A stretch of 64,000 bases of DNA from Hyaloperonospora brassicae (lineage: Eukaryota; Oomycota; Peronosporomycetes; Peronosporales; Peronosporaceae). The translations under genes and the position numbers were made by a program. The stretch lies in NCBI GenBank assembly GCA_947650285.1, contig CANTFL010000417.1, forward strand, positions 62,001 to 126,000, in the 5' to 3' direction. Shown here in pieces: positions 1 to 10,687 of the stretch (its first letter is position 1; each line of letters begins with the position of its first letter). The notes below the pieces were generated by a model. That model saw nothing but the letters and a program-made list of their open reading frames with translations, was not told where the DNA came from and searched no databases.

Positions 1-727
1 CTCATGAAGGACGACCAGCCACGTCCCTCCCCCCCCCCCCCCCACGACCGCATGGCGCTGTTGCTCGGCCTCCAACGCGAGCACTTGTTTGCAACCCACG
101 GAGCCGGCGGCGCTGCCATCGCCCGATCGTCGTGGCGTAATCGTGCGCCGTTGATTTGCACAGCTCCGTCGTCCCAATCGGATTCCACCGCTCGGCCGCG
201 GCCCGCGACACATCAACTCGCCGCTCTCTCGCGCCACCACCTGCGAGGCGTCTCCTCTGGTCCCGATCGCCGACGAAAAGAGCCACTGCCCGTCGTCTCG
301 AACCGAACGAGCGAACCCCTTTGCACAACACGCGCGTCGACACAGCTGCTGGGCGCTCGGCTGCTGTCACTGGCCCCAAGTGTTTACACGGCGCACAAAG
401 GGACGCAGCTGCGTCGTCGTGCTGCTGGTGGTCCGTGATGCCCTTGGGACACACGCGAGTCGCCACCAGTCCCTCCTCTCCTCCGCTCGCGGTTGCCGTC
501 ATCAATTCCCCACCCACGCACCCACTCCCTCCCACTCACTCACTCACTCACTCACTCACTCGTGCGGCGACCGCCACGTGAACTTGCCGTCACTCACAAC
601 GCAACCCACTCGACGTCCGCCTCTCTTTCGCGCGCACGTGTACGGCCATTCCCCTTCTCGCCGAGTCCACTCCACTGTGCCGACAGCTGTGTTGACAGCG
701 ACGCACTCCTTTTCTTCCGCGACGGCA
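1..727. other. Upstream region with simple repeats, no supported gene
   Basis: No convincing gene is seen. The region holds a C homopolymer (about 29-43), and open frames here lack an ATG start or are low-complexity. It probably contains the 5' flank and leader of the gene at 728. The frame of that gene stays open upstream to about 380 but has no ATG before 728 and reads through a tetranucleotide repeat. Confidence 0.5.
532..561. repeat. (ACTC)n microsatellite
   Basis: About seven tandem ACTC units occur in the leader region of the downstream glycosyltransferase-like gene. Such tracts vary in length between strains. Confidence 0.9.
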
Positions 728-2116
728 ATGACCGCACCGTCGCTTCGGACGGCCGTCAATAGCAACAGCAGCAGCAGCAGCAGCAGCCTCACGTCGTCGT
801 CCACGTCGTCGTCCACGTCGTCGTCTAGTCACGTCTTTGGTAGCACAGCCACCTGCACGGACCTGTACACGGAGCAAGTGATGATCCCCCGCGTCGCCCT
901 CGTCGCTGTCCTCACGGGCCTCTTCGTGCTCACTCTGCTGTGCCGCTGCGGCTGCGGCAGCTCGCGACGGCAGCGCCTCGTGAACCCGTTGCCCACGACG
1001 CCCGTCGCGCGACAGGCGGCGTCGGCCACTGACCCTAAGACGACGGGCGACCCCACGCGCTACAAGCGGTGGCTCACGTGCTTTCTCGCGTCGACCGTCG
1101 CGTGGATTGCGCTCTTCCTGTGGTCCAGTGGCCCCTCAAGTGCAGTGACGCTGTCGGGTGCGGCGGCGGCCACCCGACACCCCCTTACCACGCGCCCGCG
1201 CGTCGTCTTTAGCTTCACGACGACGTCGGACGGCATTGCGCAGATCCGCCCGACGCTCGCGGGCCTCGTGCACCAGACCGACGCGTTCGCCGTCGTGTAC
1301 GTCGTGATCCCGCGGACGTACCGCAACGCCGTCGTGGCGATCCCCACGTGGCTGCTCGCGCCCGACACGACACTCACGCGGGCGCACGTTCACGGCGTCT
1401 CGTTCGCCACGGGGCCGAGCGCGTACCACCCGACCGTGCGCCTCGTGGTGCTCGACACGGACTTTGGCCCGGCAAGCAAAGTGCTGGGCGCGCTCTTGAT
1501 GGAGCCCGAGCCCGAGACGGTGCTCGTCTACGGCGACGACGACCGCGTGTACCCGCCGCAGCTCGCGGAGCGCGTGCAGCACTACACGCAAAAGTACCCG
1601 CACGACGCGATTGCGGTGCTGGGCGGGTGGATCTCGGCCGAAGACGGGCTCTACTGCGGCCGGAGCCTCGCGATTGGCGTCAATCAGGTGTCGTTCGTTG
1701 GCGGGGCCGGGGGCGTCGCCGTCAAGCGAAAGTTCTTTGGGATGGGCGACGCGACGGCAGCCGCGTTCCACGTGGCCAACATGTCGCGCGCGTGTTTCCT
1801 CGGCGACGACTACTACTTGTCGCACTTGCTGAGCCGCCGCCACGTGCGGCGACGCCTCGTGTTCGATAGCTGCTGGAACATGGAGACCGTGCGCGAGTCG
1901 TTTGCGAACGGCGGACTCTCGCGGGCGCCGTCGCGGCACGCGGGCGGCGCGAACGTCGAGCACTACCAGCAATGCATCCGCGAGTTGGGCGACGACCACG
2001 ACCTGTCTCGGGACGGCGAGTTTGGCGCGAGTTACATGTTTGTCTTTTCGCGCGTGTGGGGTCTCGTGCGCGGCGTGTGGAATCTGCACGCGGGCAGTGG
2101 CTTCGTCACGTGTTGA
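728..2116 (+). CDS. Membrane-anchored glycosyltransferase-like protein
   Basis: A 462-residue protein. The ATG at 728 is the first in a frame that stays open upstream without an ATG; an alternative ATG lies at 881 (residue 52). A Ser-rich N terminus with Ser/Thr homorepeats is followed by a hydrophobic segment at residues 54-71, a Cys-rich basic stretch, and a second hydrophobic segment at about 115-133. The rest reads as a lumenal catalytic domain. It contains a YGDDDRVYPP motif (Asp 270-272) that resembles the DXD metal/nucleotide-sugar site of GT-A transferases, then a GGAGGVAVKR segment and CFLGDDYYLSHLL, which could supply an acceptor-site acidic residue. The topology suggests a Golgi/ER type II or two-pass enzyme. 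The specific family and substrate are not recognised; glycosyltransferase is inferred from the DDD motif and architecture. Confidence 0.6.
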   Translation: MTAPSLRTAVNSNSSSSSSSLTSSSTSSSTSSSSHVFGSTATCTDLYTEQVMIPRVALVAVLTGLFVLTLLCRCGCGSSRRQRLVNPLPTTPVARQAASATDPKTTGDPTRYKRWLTCFLASTVAWIALFLWSSGPSSAVTLSGAAAATRHPLTTRPRVVFSFTTTSDGIAQIRPTLAGLVHQTDAFAVVYVVIPRTYRNAVVAIPTWLLAPDTTLTRAHVHGVSFATGPSAYHPTVRLVVLDTDFGPASKVLGALLMEPEPETVLVYGDDDRVYPPQLAERVQHYTQKYPHDAIAVLGGWISAEDGLYCGRSLAIGVNQVSFVGGAGGVAVKRKFFGMGDATAAAFHVANMSRACFLGDDYYLSHLLSRRHVRRRLVFDSCWNMETVRESFANGGLSRAPSRHAGGANVEHYQQCIRELGDDHDLSRDGEFGASYMFVFSRVWGLVRGVWNLHAGSGFVTC

Positions 2117-5100
2117 GGCGACAGAATGAGAGAGAGAGAGAGCAATGTGTCTTGTCACATACGACTCCGCCGGAGCAGTAACGCCCTATCGACCACCAAT
2201 GTGTGCTACGGCGAGCCCTGTGCGGACCTCGGCGGCCCCCGCTCGTCCGCAGAGGGGACAACCCCCTTCGAGCAACGGGGTCCCCGTACTTTGACCACGG
2301 GCAAGTGAAGTTGGCTCTCGACGCGGGCACGAACTGCACGGGTCCAGTTGTCGTCGTGCTGAATACGACCGCAGGCCATGTGCTCCGCGTTGCCGACAGT
2401 GGTCTGGACAATGCCGTCACGTCTCTTGCAGTGCCCGAGGCGTCAGTGGCGATAACGCACGCAACGAGCGACGGTTGCAAATGCTATGGTCCACGTATGT
2501 CTGCGTGGTAGTAGAGCTCCTCACTCGGGCGGGTCTTGAGCGTAAACACACAAGTGAAGCTATTCAACACAGCGCCGCCTTCTTCCGTTCGGTTGTCTGT
2601 CTGTGTATGTGTATGTGTACGTGCATTTGTATGTGGAGCATAAGTTATGGTGACATGCAGCGCTGCATCGCCGAAACTACTCACAATGGCGTGACGCTGC
2701 GACTGCTGGCGGGTCATGCAGTACCTACCTACAGCATGTACCCGCCTGTCTTGTCCTGCCTTTGACGTGACGATCCCAGCGCGCGCGCCCGACGTAGGTT
2801 TTCCGTGCGCCGCCTGAGATATGCGGTCGTATTCTTGTACAATAAGTACCGTGACGCGGTCTTGTGCAATGGCCTCCGACGAGGTGTGCGCAAGCGACCA
2901 GTCGGTCGCTTGGCCTGTGCCACGTGGCGGTGTCGCTCAGTGTCTTTGCAATTGCCAGTCTGACTCGGATCATGTCGAGTCGACACCTCCGCAGCAGTAG
3001 CTGACAACGGCTCGGACGCCTTTGTGCCTGTACTCGCAGTCGAGTGCGTGACCCGTTTCCTCGTGATCGCCGCTGCGTGGGCGTGCGCACTCGTGACTTT
3101 ATGTGGCAGTGGTGAGAAGGTGCTCCCGAGTCGACTGCCTGTTGTCCACTCGAAATGCCGGCGAGCAGCGCGCTCAAGTCGATCGGACACGTACGCATCC
3201 AACAGCGACGACGTCACGAAGCCAACATCAGACATTGGCTTCTGCACAAAGCGACATGTGTTGTACGGGGAGCACATTGTAGCAGCAGCTGCTTCGAATG
3301 TCCACGTTGCTCGCGTTTGCTGCAGGCGGAGACGGAAGGGAACGTGACTCGGTGGCCACGTGACAACGAGAACGAGCGACACTCGAACGCCTCGGCACGC
3401 AGTTTCCATCTGCAGCCGACTTGATTCGAGAAACACTCTTCTTGGCGGTACATTGGCACGATGGACAATGCCCCACTCGTCGTCACTATCGTCGTCGTTG
3501 TTGTCGTCGTCGTCGTCACGCGCAGACGTGACTCGAGTCGCACATCTGAGCACATGTTTTGCGTGAAAACGACCGACTTACTAGACGCGCACAACACTTT
3601 GGCCATCAAAGTCACCAAAGAAGAGAACGTAAACACACGGGACGACGTACTGGGACGAACGCGACTGTTTCTTCCGCCGCAGCAACGAGGAGACGATGGA
3701 GTTGAGCGTCAGGCACATGACCGCTAGCTCACGCCTTTTCCGCCGCGGTGGGGCAGCTAGGAAGGACATACACATACACATGCACATACACAATCTGTCA
3801 ATTCAAATACCGAAACGACGCGCCGTTTTATCGAGTCGACCACACCTTTGCGTCACGCTGAACTGGCAGAACAATCGCTTGACCGAAGGAGAGGGTGAGT
3901 GGCGTCGCTCGAAGAGTACTTTGATATCGACGGACTGGGGCTGATATTCGCTGTTCTTGATCAGTGGAGTTGTTTGCTCAATAGCACAAGCTCACTTCGA
4001 CGTGGAGCTGGTGTGCTTGTTGGCAACCAGCATGTGCTTGGGCAGAACTTGTCGCTTGCAGTAGCAGACACGCACTTTTCTTGTCAATGTGACCTCTGGA
4101 CTGCCACGAGGCTTTTGCTGTGGTCTGCCATCCGCTCTGTTGCTGGACTACAGTCGCCGCATTGCAGCTGCTGTTCGACAGCAATTTCTACGTCACTTGA
4201 CAGTGCATACTGTGTGTGTAGCGCTGGTGCATTTTGACCGTCACGCATGCAGCTGCTGTCATGCATTCAACCAGCACACCGTTCACGCGCGTACGCTTCG
4301 TGACACACGACGAAGCGGTTCGCTCCATCTTGTTTGACTTGCCTTTTGTACTTTCTCAGCAAACGTGCATTCGACGTGTTTGTTGTAGGACTTACTATCT
4401 CAAATAGGTGCTGAGTTTCGATCTACCGGCGTGTTGCAGTCGCTGCATGTTCGTTCTAAAGCGCGTGAAGGCGCTCGACATGTAGGCGATACATCTTGCT
4501 AGGCTCGACTACAGTCATATGTAGTAATGACTCGCAACTCTTGTCGTTATCGATAGGCGACAAGTGTGTTTGACCACAGTGTACCTATCATGACAAAAGA
4601 TCGAGCGTCTGAAGGTGTGGCGTTATCGGCACAATGACAAAGCTCGTTGATGCGCGGTGATACTGGTCGCAGACCAACACTTCTTGCACATGGCACCTCT
4701 GTGTTGTGGTCGGACATGTGGCTCTTGGCCGACGCCTGAGCGTACCTGCTCATCAGCATGAGTGAGATTGCGTGAAGTACTGGAAGTGCAAAACAGGGTG
4801 GCCACTGAAACGGTAAACAAAAGGCTGTGTGTTGCAAGAAGTCAGGGACAAGTTGGAGAGACGCCATTTGACCACGAGCAATGCTGCTGTACCGCAGCTA
4901 CAAAGAGCGTTGCCAGTGAATATCGCGTGGCTGTGAAAACGCCTGACGATCGCTTCATTCTTTTTTGCTCGACTCATTTTTTTACACCTGCGCACAAAAG
5001 ACGCGTTTGGCCGAAAATAGCGCGTTTCAATCAGAGCCACATTCCCGCAACATGTGTTGCATGCCACAAGCTCGTTTTAAGTGTTGCTGTGTGCCGTTCG

Positions 5101-5464
5101 TCTCTTTTCTAGTTTCCAAATTAACAACAGAGTTGCATAAACGTGACACCTACACTTGACATTCGTCCGACACTCGTGCCAGCTACGCATAAACGCGACC
5201 TGAAGTCCACTAAACTAGAGAAAATAGCCCGTTACAAAACGAGAAAAGCTAACCAATCACATGCGTGCCTCCTCGATGCGCGCATCATGCGACAGCTGGC
5301 ACGCTTCCAAACGGAATAAAATACATACCACAATACATTCGCCCTCTGCAATCTTATAGCTTCCTTCGACAATCACGCTCAGTCCCCCCCACGTAACCCA
5401 TCGTCGCGCATACCCACATGTTTGACCCTCCAGTTGACTGACTGGCCACTACGAGTCCGACGAA
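2117..5464. other. 3.3-kb intergenic region, no supported gene
   Basis: No gene is supported. Several open frames exist on both strands, but they lack ATG starts, are short, or are low-complexity (for example the Asp-rich minus frame ending near 3553). Short (GT)n/(CA)n-like tracts lie near 2605-2625 and 3770-3790. The last 250 bases are AT-rich and include a CCAAT-like string near 5251. An initiator-like GCTCAGTCC at 5377-5385, about 80 bases before the next start codon, fits the oomycete initiator pattern loosely. Confidence 0.5.
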
Positions 5465-6397
5465 ATGCCATCGCAAGTGGCCGAGGCGGTCGTCGCCCAC
5501 CCCACGCACGACACGACGCCGAGCTTCGAGCAGCTGCGCGACGCGCTCCTGGACCTGTCTGAGCCCGTGGGTAAGCGCACACGCGCCATCTTTTACCTGC
5601 GCTCGCGCGGTCGCCTGGCGGACCTGCAGGTGTTACTGACGGCACTGCTGAACCGCAACGACTCGGAGCTGGTGCGTCACGAATTGGCGTATGTGATTGG
5701 TCAGCTCCAGATGACGGAAGCCTGTGACACGCTCGAGCACGTGCTGGCAGACGAGACGGACGACGGCATGGTGCGGCACGAGGCGGCAGAGGCGCTCGGG
5801 GCCATTGGGGCCGAGCGGTCGCTCGCGGTACTTCAGCAGTACAGCGCCGACGCGGTGGCTGAAGTAGCGGAAACGTGCAAACTGGCGGCCAAATTGATCG
5901 AGTACAAACGGGCCAAAGCCAGTGGCGAGATCAGCGAGCGCGAGGTGGACCGCAATCCGTACTTAAGCGAGGACCCCGCCCCGGCCGCGGAAACGAGCGT
6001 TTCGACGGCGGCGCTGCGCGCGATTCTATTGGACCACTCGGGCGATCTGTTTGCGAAGTACCGCGCGATGTTTTCCTTGCGGAATCGGAATACAGAGGAA
6101 GCGGCACTGGCTCTCGCGGATGCGTTCACGGACCCGAGTGATCTGTTCAAGCACGAGGTGGCGTACGTGATGGGTCAGATGGAGAACCCAGTGGCTGTGC
6201 CGGCGCTGAAGAAGGTGCTGCTGGATGAGACGCAACACCGCATGGTGCGGCACGAGGCAGCTGAGGCACTGGGAGCGATTGGTACGGCCGAGTGCGAAGC
6301 GATCCTGACGGACCACCTCCGAGATACCGTTCCCGTCGTGCGCGAGAGTTGCGCCGTTGCACTGGACATTTTAGACTATTGGGCACCTACGAAGTAG
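5465..6397 (+). CDS. DOHH: Deoxyhypusine hydroxylase (HEAT-repeat di-iron enzyme)
   Basis: This 310-residue enzyme catalyses the second step of hypusine formation on the translation factor eIF5A: it hydroxylates the deoxyhypusine residue, in the cytosol. The protein is two halves of HEAT-like repeats. Four His-Glu iron-binding pairs are present at H72-E73, H105-E106, H230-E231 and H263-E264. The 33-residue spacing inside each half and the duplicated phrases VRHEAAEALGAIG and HE-AYV-GQ are diagnostic of the family. Length is normal for the family (about 300). The gene is intronless. It converges with the UBE3D-like gene, whose stop lies 165 bases downstream on the other strand. Confidence 0.96.
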   Translation: MPSQVAEAVVAHPTHDTTPSFEQLRDALLDLSEPVGKRTRAIFYLRSRGRLADLQVLLTALLNRNDSELVRHELAYVIGQLQMTEACDTLEHVLADETDDGMVRHEAAEALGAIGAERSLAVLQQYSADAVAEVAETCKLAAKLIEYKRAKASGEISEREVDRNPYLSEDPAPAAETSVSTAALRAILLDHSGDLFAKYRAMFSLRNRNTEEAALALADAFTDPSDLFKHEVAYVMGQMENPVAVPALKKVLLDETQHRMVRHEAAEALGAIGTAECEAILTDHLRDTVPVVRESCAVALDILDYWAPTK

Positions 6398-6486
6398 GCG
6401 CTTGGCGGATTGTATGCAGAGCTCACGTTGGGCGGATGTTTTGGATCCTTTCGACGGTTTGTTTTTTATATCTTTGCTTTGGTTTG

Positions 6487-6508
6487 TGTGTGTGTGTGTG
6501 TGTGTGTT
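6487..6508. repeat. (GT)n microsatellite between convergent genes
   Basis: About eleven GT units lie in the 164-base gap between the convergent DOHH and UBE3D-like genes, so the tract falls in one or both 3' untranslated regions. Confidence 0.85.
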
Positions 6509-6561
6509 TCGACATGAACAGCCGAGCGCTCCTGATCATGTCGCCTTCTTTTTCGTCCTAC

Positions 6562-7935
6562 TTAGTTGTACAGATAGCCGACGTGCATGCGGTTGAACGT
6601 CCGTAGTGACGACGGCAGCACTTTCGAGCTCGTGTGCAAGCGATCGGCAATCGTGAGGCACATGGCTCGCGGCAGGGAGACGGTGTGCGAAGGCAACAAC
6701 CCACGACGACCTGTTGACGTTGGTGGAGGGCGACCGTATAGCACCTTCAGGACGCGTCGAAAGGTCTTCGTACCCTGCTGCTTGATCATCGTCTCCCAGC
6801 TCAGCAGCTGTAGTTGCAAGATGGCATCGCTAGTGTCGCTTTGCGTTCCACACGACAGGTCGTAATTGCGCGTGTCGTGTGACGGTGTCAAGACAAACCG
6901 GAACACTCCATCCGAGTCGGCCATTTCCAACAACTTGGCGCTCACAATGCTGTCGATCGTGTACTTGCCAAAGACATCGACTTCCTCCTGGTCCCCTAGT
7001 AGCTCCACCCGGTCCTCTTTCGCACGGCCTCTTCTTGACAATCGACGAGCAACAAGGACGTGCTTGTGCAAACGGACGGTCTCAGGCTGCTCCACACTGC
7101 ACAGCCCAATGCGCTCAGCGCATGCAGCACAAGTTAGCGGAACCCACTCGCGCTCCTCGTTTGCATCGTCGCCAGGTGCAACAGCCGCCTCGCCCTGACG
7201 ATCTGCCACCGCCGCGCCAGCCGTCAAGTCGCCAGTGTGCAGCAACAGATACGACTCCCCAACGAGAACCCGACGGCGCTGTGCTTGGATATCGTCGCGC
7301 GGAATGTGCTCAAACGCTCCGATCCCAGCGCCCCAAAAGTCAAACATGTCCATCCAATTCGCTGACGGAAGTGGCAGCACCTTGTCCAGCTTGCCACTCT
7401 TCGCACCGTCCAACAGCAGAGCATTGCACGTTCGACAGCACACGGATCCGTAGCTCTCCAGTTGTAACTCGAGAGGAGACACCATCGTAAACGACGAGAA
7501 GCCGCCTAGCGGCTGTCGGTCACTCAACCGAATGGGAAGTCTCAGGTACCAGTGATCGCCCTTCTCCTCGACACTGCACAGCGTGACATCCACGTGTCGC
7601 TCGATATCCGTTTGCCAAACGACCGCGTCCACACTATGATCGCTGTACCTGAGTTGTACGTGTGGAAATGCCACTCGAACACTCAAATGCTCGGCCGTCC
7701 AGACCGTTGTCGATTTGTAGCCACCTCGACTGCTATCGGTCGGAAAGAGGAAACACTGGTAACATCCGATATTGGCGTTGTATTCGACCAGCGAGTCGAC
7801 CGTTCCGAGCTCTAGTGGCCACTCAGTGACGGGATCACGTTCCTTCACGCTGAGGGCCTTCCGACAAGTGGCTACACCGTCTGCTGTTGCCTGCACGACC
7901 TCGTTCTCACTTGCAAGTGCACCATCGTCTTTCAT
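6562..7935 (-). CDS. UBE3D-like (HECT_2) E2-binding E3 ubiquitin ligase
   Basis: A 457-residue protein starting at the ATG at 7935; the frame continues nine codons upstream only to a GTG. It resembles the HECT-like E2-binding family (human UBE3D). Shared features are a CCRTC cysteine motif near residues 164-170, the signature VLPLPSANWMDMFDFW near 183-198, and a LVGESYLLLH strand after it. A second Cys pair (CAAC) lies near 269. A C-terminal region (RFVLTPSHDTRNYDL, then LQLQLLSWETMIK) matches the family's usual ending. Family members bind the E2 UBE2C and ubiquitinate cyclin B in animals; the oomycete role is inferred. In place of the usual Cys-Cys-His after the Trp motif this protein reads WGAGIGAFEH. 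A basic tail of about 70 residues follows the conserved core. No intron is evident. Confidence 0.75.
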   Translation of the reverse strand: MKDDGALASENEVVQATADGVATCRKALSVKERDPVTEWPLELGTVDSLVEYNANIGCYQCFLFPTDSSRGGYKSTTVWTAEHLSVRVAFPHVQLRYSDHSVDAVVWQTDIERHVDVTLCSVEEKGDHWYLRLPIRLSDRQPLGGFSSFTMVSPLELQLESYGSVCCRTCNALLLDGAKSGKLDKVLPLPSANWMDMFDFWGAGIGAFEHIPRDDIQAQRRRVLVGESYLLLHTGDLTAGAAVADRQGEAAVAPGDDANEEREWVPLTCAACAERIGLCSVEQPETVRLHKHVLVARRLSRRGRAKEDRVELLGDQEEVDVFGKYTIDSIVSAKLLEMADSDGVFRFVLTPSHDTRNYDLSCGTQSDTSDAILQLQLLSWETMIKQQGTKTFRRVLKVLYGRPPPTSTGRRGLLPSHTVSLPRAMCLTIADRLHTSSKVLPSSLRTFNRMHVGYLYN

Positions 7936-8807
7936 CGTCTGAGCACCACGATCCACGTACACCGACGTCTATACGTTGCAGCCAGCGCGTGCGTTTGAGC
8001 AATCGCACCTGCTGCAGCGGCTTGTGGTCTCGGCGTGTTTGTATGATTACAGCGAATCGCCCAAGATGGCTACATCTCGGAAGGTCCGATGCTGGGTTTA
8101 GTGCATGCTAAATGCGATTCTCAAACCCGAGTCCATCGATCTATACTGTCGAACTGGAGAAGAAGGAGAGCTGTTCCATGGACCGCAGCAATCACTGGTT
8201 GTTGGCAAGTGCCGACCGATGCACGCGATGACAGGTGTTTGTCTCGTGCATTTGCGCTGCCGATCAATCTCGCGCCCTTCAATGCGTTGGCAGAAGGTCT
8301 GCGCCGGGCAACTGCGCCGATGTTCGAGAGACTTTTGTTGGCAGCGGCCTCAGCACCGCACAGCCAAAAAAGAACGGCGAGAGCCAGCGTTTGTAATGGT
8401 AAAAAGGCTCAAGACGAATATGTAACAAGTGGGCTGCGTACCACCGCTCGATTCGGGCAAAAAACTGTCTTCTCTCCACGAGCACACAGTGCTTGCCGTC
8501 CATTGTTTTCCAAACCCACGTAACCACTTGAGTGCTATCGTCATTCAGTTTCTTCTGCTGTGTGCAGCCCCAAGTCCACAAGTGCGCACACCCACGCGCC
8601 AAGTTCAGAAAACCTCAAGACGCTTTTTCCAGTGTACAAACATCCACTACAGTGAGCAGTACCTATTAACGACGTCGCCCGCACTCGAGCAACCGCCGTC
8701 TACCTCTACCTCTCCTTCCACTTCTTCTTCTTCACTTCTCCTCTCTACCGTCTCACCTGCCACTCTCTCTTTCTCTTCTCTCTCTCTCTACATCCCAAGT
8801 GCAAAAA

Positions 8808-8840
<33 letters not shown>

Positions 8841-9133
8841 CGTGCGTTAGAAAGAGCGCGCAAGCAGGACGTTCGACCCAATCATTCGACCGTGAAGACG
8901 TGGTCTTTTCGTACCAAACCCGGCGCCGGCTTCCTCGCGTTTCGTCCAATCACCGCTCGTCGTGTGGTCCACACCGGCACTAGTCAGTCGCACCCTCGTG
9001 CGTCTCGCCCTCGTCGCCGTCGCTGTCGCTGTCGTCGTGAGGGCTCAGAGACGTTCGAGCGCTGGAGGTCTCAGCCACGCGCCGCCCACGTGCACACCCG
9101 CCAGACGCACTGCGTCGCCCACGCGCCCGTGCA
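7936..9133. other. Divergent intergenic region with CT/GA microsatellites
   Basis: This is the shared 5' flank of the minus-strand UBE3D-like gene and the plus-strand PX-OTU gene. It contains long pyrimidine and purine tracts at about 8695-8841. A minus-strand frame at 8279-8602 looks partly protein-like but has no ATG at its start and no recognised similarity, so it is not called as a gene. A TCATTCGACC string near 8883 is initiator-like. Confidence 0.5.
8763..8841. repeat. (CT)n then (GA)n microsatellites
   Basis: A CT-rich run to about 8790 is followed by a GA run at 8808-8841, interrupted once by ATA. The two tracts are self-complementary and could fold into a hairpin in the leader or promoter of the PX-OTU gene. 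Confidence 0.85.
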
Positions 9134-10687
9134 ATGGCGTACCTGACCATGACGCCCGACGATATCCAGGGCGACTACTCGTGCTCAGTGAACGTCGAGG
9201 AGTACCGCGTAAGTAGCCACAAGAAGGTCGAGTACAAGGTCGTGGTCCAGCTGTCGTTCTACTCGTCGCGGGCACACGCCACTGGTCGCACGAGTTGGCA
9301 CATTTGGCGCAGTTTCTCCACGTTCCGACAGCTCGACGAGCAGCTCCGCAAGCGCAGTGCAGCGCTCATGAAAGGCGTCAAGTTCCCGCCACTGTATCGT
9401 CGCCGGGCGCTGTTTCGGGCCGACAAGAGCCTCGCGTTCCTTGGGGCACGGGCTCGTGAGCTCGACAATTACATGAACGTCGTGACGCACAAACCGCAGC
9501 TCGTGGCGTTCCACGTGGCCGCCGTGAGCAGTCAGACGCTCAAGACCTTTGTGGGCTTCACCGCGGGCTTTGGCGCGAACGCGCAGTACGACCAACAGGA
9601 TGTGCACCTTCGGCCGTCGTCGTCGCTCTTGGCGTCGTCGGCGGTCACACAGGCGACGGCCAGTGTCAAGGGCGACGACGAAGACGACTTTCGCTCGGTC
9701 TCGAGCGTCTCGACCGTCTCTTCGTTTGCATCGATGGCCAGTGACTATCGCTGGTCGGGCACGGGCTTCGTTGGCAGTCAAAGCTATGCACGCTATACGG
9801 GACCACAGCCACACATGGGTGGAGGCAGCACGTCGTTCACGAGCAGTCAGAGCTCGTTTGCAGGCTCCGTAGGATCGTCGAGAGGAAGCTGGTTTCCTGC
9901 ATCGTCAAGTGTGTCGAATACCTCTGGACGCGGGTCCGTGGCGTCGGTCCCGCGAAGACCAATGATGGCGGCGACAGCGTCCGATGTCATTACGCCAGAG
10001 CTGGACATGCAGAGAGCAAAGATGGAGGACCGACTTGTGCAAATGGGACTTGTGGGCGTCGGCATGCCACCCGATGGCTCTTGTTTGCTGCACTGCATCG
10101 TGTACGAGATGTACCCGCTGCAGTGTCTGCGGGACTACCCGGCAAGTATGACGGTAGTGAATGTTGGCGCTGCGGACGGCATGGCCCCTCGACGGGTGGC
10201 CGCTGCGCAATTTTTGCGCGTCAAGTTGATGGAGTACGCGCTCAAGCACATTGACAAACTAGCGGGCTTCCTCATGCAGGACGTGGACGACGTGCAAGAG
10301 CGGTACGAGACTTTTCGAAACACAGTGGACGAGCAGGCTACGACAGCCGAGTTGTATGCAGTGGCGAGCATGTTTAACGTCGAGCTCGTGCTGATTTCGA
10401 ACGACGAGGGGTTCCTGATTGACCCTGTGGTCCCAGTAGAAGGTCTGCCGTCAATACGCGAAGGTCCGCGGCGTACCGTCACACTAGGATACCTCATCCC
10501 GGCCGATGGACTGGCGGGCCACTACATTTGTACACGCGAGAAGCGGGCTCAAACCGGCATGGCTCAAAACACGTTTGCCGGGGGAAGTTATCGTGGATCG
10601 ATCCACATTGGACCGCCGAAGGGTATGAGCTGTGGCGCTTCGAGCAATCGGCGCTTTGAGCGGATTCCGGAGCAGAGAGTTGAATAG
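9134..10687 (+). CDS. PX domain - OTU-family cysteine protease fusion protein
   Basis: A 517-residue protein. Residues about 12-145 form a PX (phosphoinositide-binding) domain: a WxxWRSFSTFRQLDEQL core, a KGVKFPPLYRRR proline/basic loop, and a helical end with RARELDNYMNVV. A Ser-rich linker (about 165-290) follows. Residues about 300-470 form an OTU-type peptidase with PPDGSCLLHC carrying Asp314 and the putative nucleophile Cys317, and GHYICTREK carrying His463. OTU enzymes remove ubiquitin chains. A PX domain would place this one on PI3P-rich endosomal membranes, so the inferred role is deubiquitination during endosomal trafficking. Both catalytic motifs are intact. It is a single exon with ATG start and TAG stop. 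Confidence 0.88.
   Translation: MAYLTMTPDDIQGDYSCSVNVEEYRVSSHKKVEYKVVVQLSFYSSRAHATGRTSWHIWRSFSTFRQLDEQLRKRSAALMKGVKFPPLYRRRALFRADKSLAFLGARARELDNYMNVVTHKPQLVAFHVAAVSSQTLKTFVGFTAGFGANAQYDQQDVHLRPSSSLLASSAVTQATASVKGDDEDDFRSVSSVSTVSSFASMASDYRWSGTGFVGSQSYARYTGPQPHMGGGSTSFTSSQSSFAGSVGSSRGSWFPASSSVSNTSGRGSVASVPRRPMMAATASDVITPELDMQRAKMEDRLVQMGLVGVGMPPDGSCLLHCIVYEMYPLQCLRDYPASMTVVNVGAADGMAPRRVAAAQFLRVKLMEYALKHIDKLAGFLMQDVDDVQERYETFRNTVDEQATTAELYAVASMFNVELVLISNDEGFLIDPVVPVEGLPSIREGPRRTVTLGYLIPADGLAGHYICTREKRAQTGMAQNTFAGGSYRGSIHIGPPKGMSCGASSNRRFERIPEQRVE

Noticed and set aside
1136..2158. 340-codon minus-strand frame opposite the glycosyltransferase-like gene
   Set aside because: GC-rich third positions create long antisense frames. 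The sequence is His/Arg/Val-rich with no motif, unlike the antisense ORFs of the gypsy elements.
2203..2511. Plus-strand frame of 102 codons with protein-like stretches (VVVVLNTTAGHVLRVAD)
   Set aside because: It starts at GTG with no useful ATG, has no motif, and has a competing frame on the other strand. It could be a pseudogene fragment, but support is too weak.
2729..3553. 274-codon minus-strand frame with an Asp-rich start
   Set aside because: Low-complexity start, no domain, and composition like random GC-rich sequence.
8279..8602. Minus-strand frame with Trp/Phe-rich, partly protein-like sequence
   Set aside because: It starts at TTG, has an internal Met only midway, and no splice sites or similarity could be supported.
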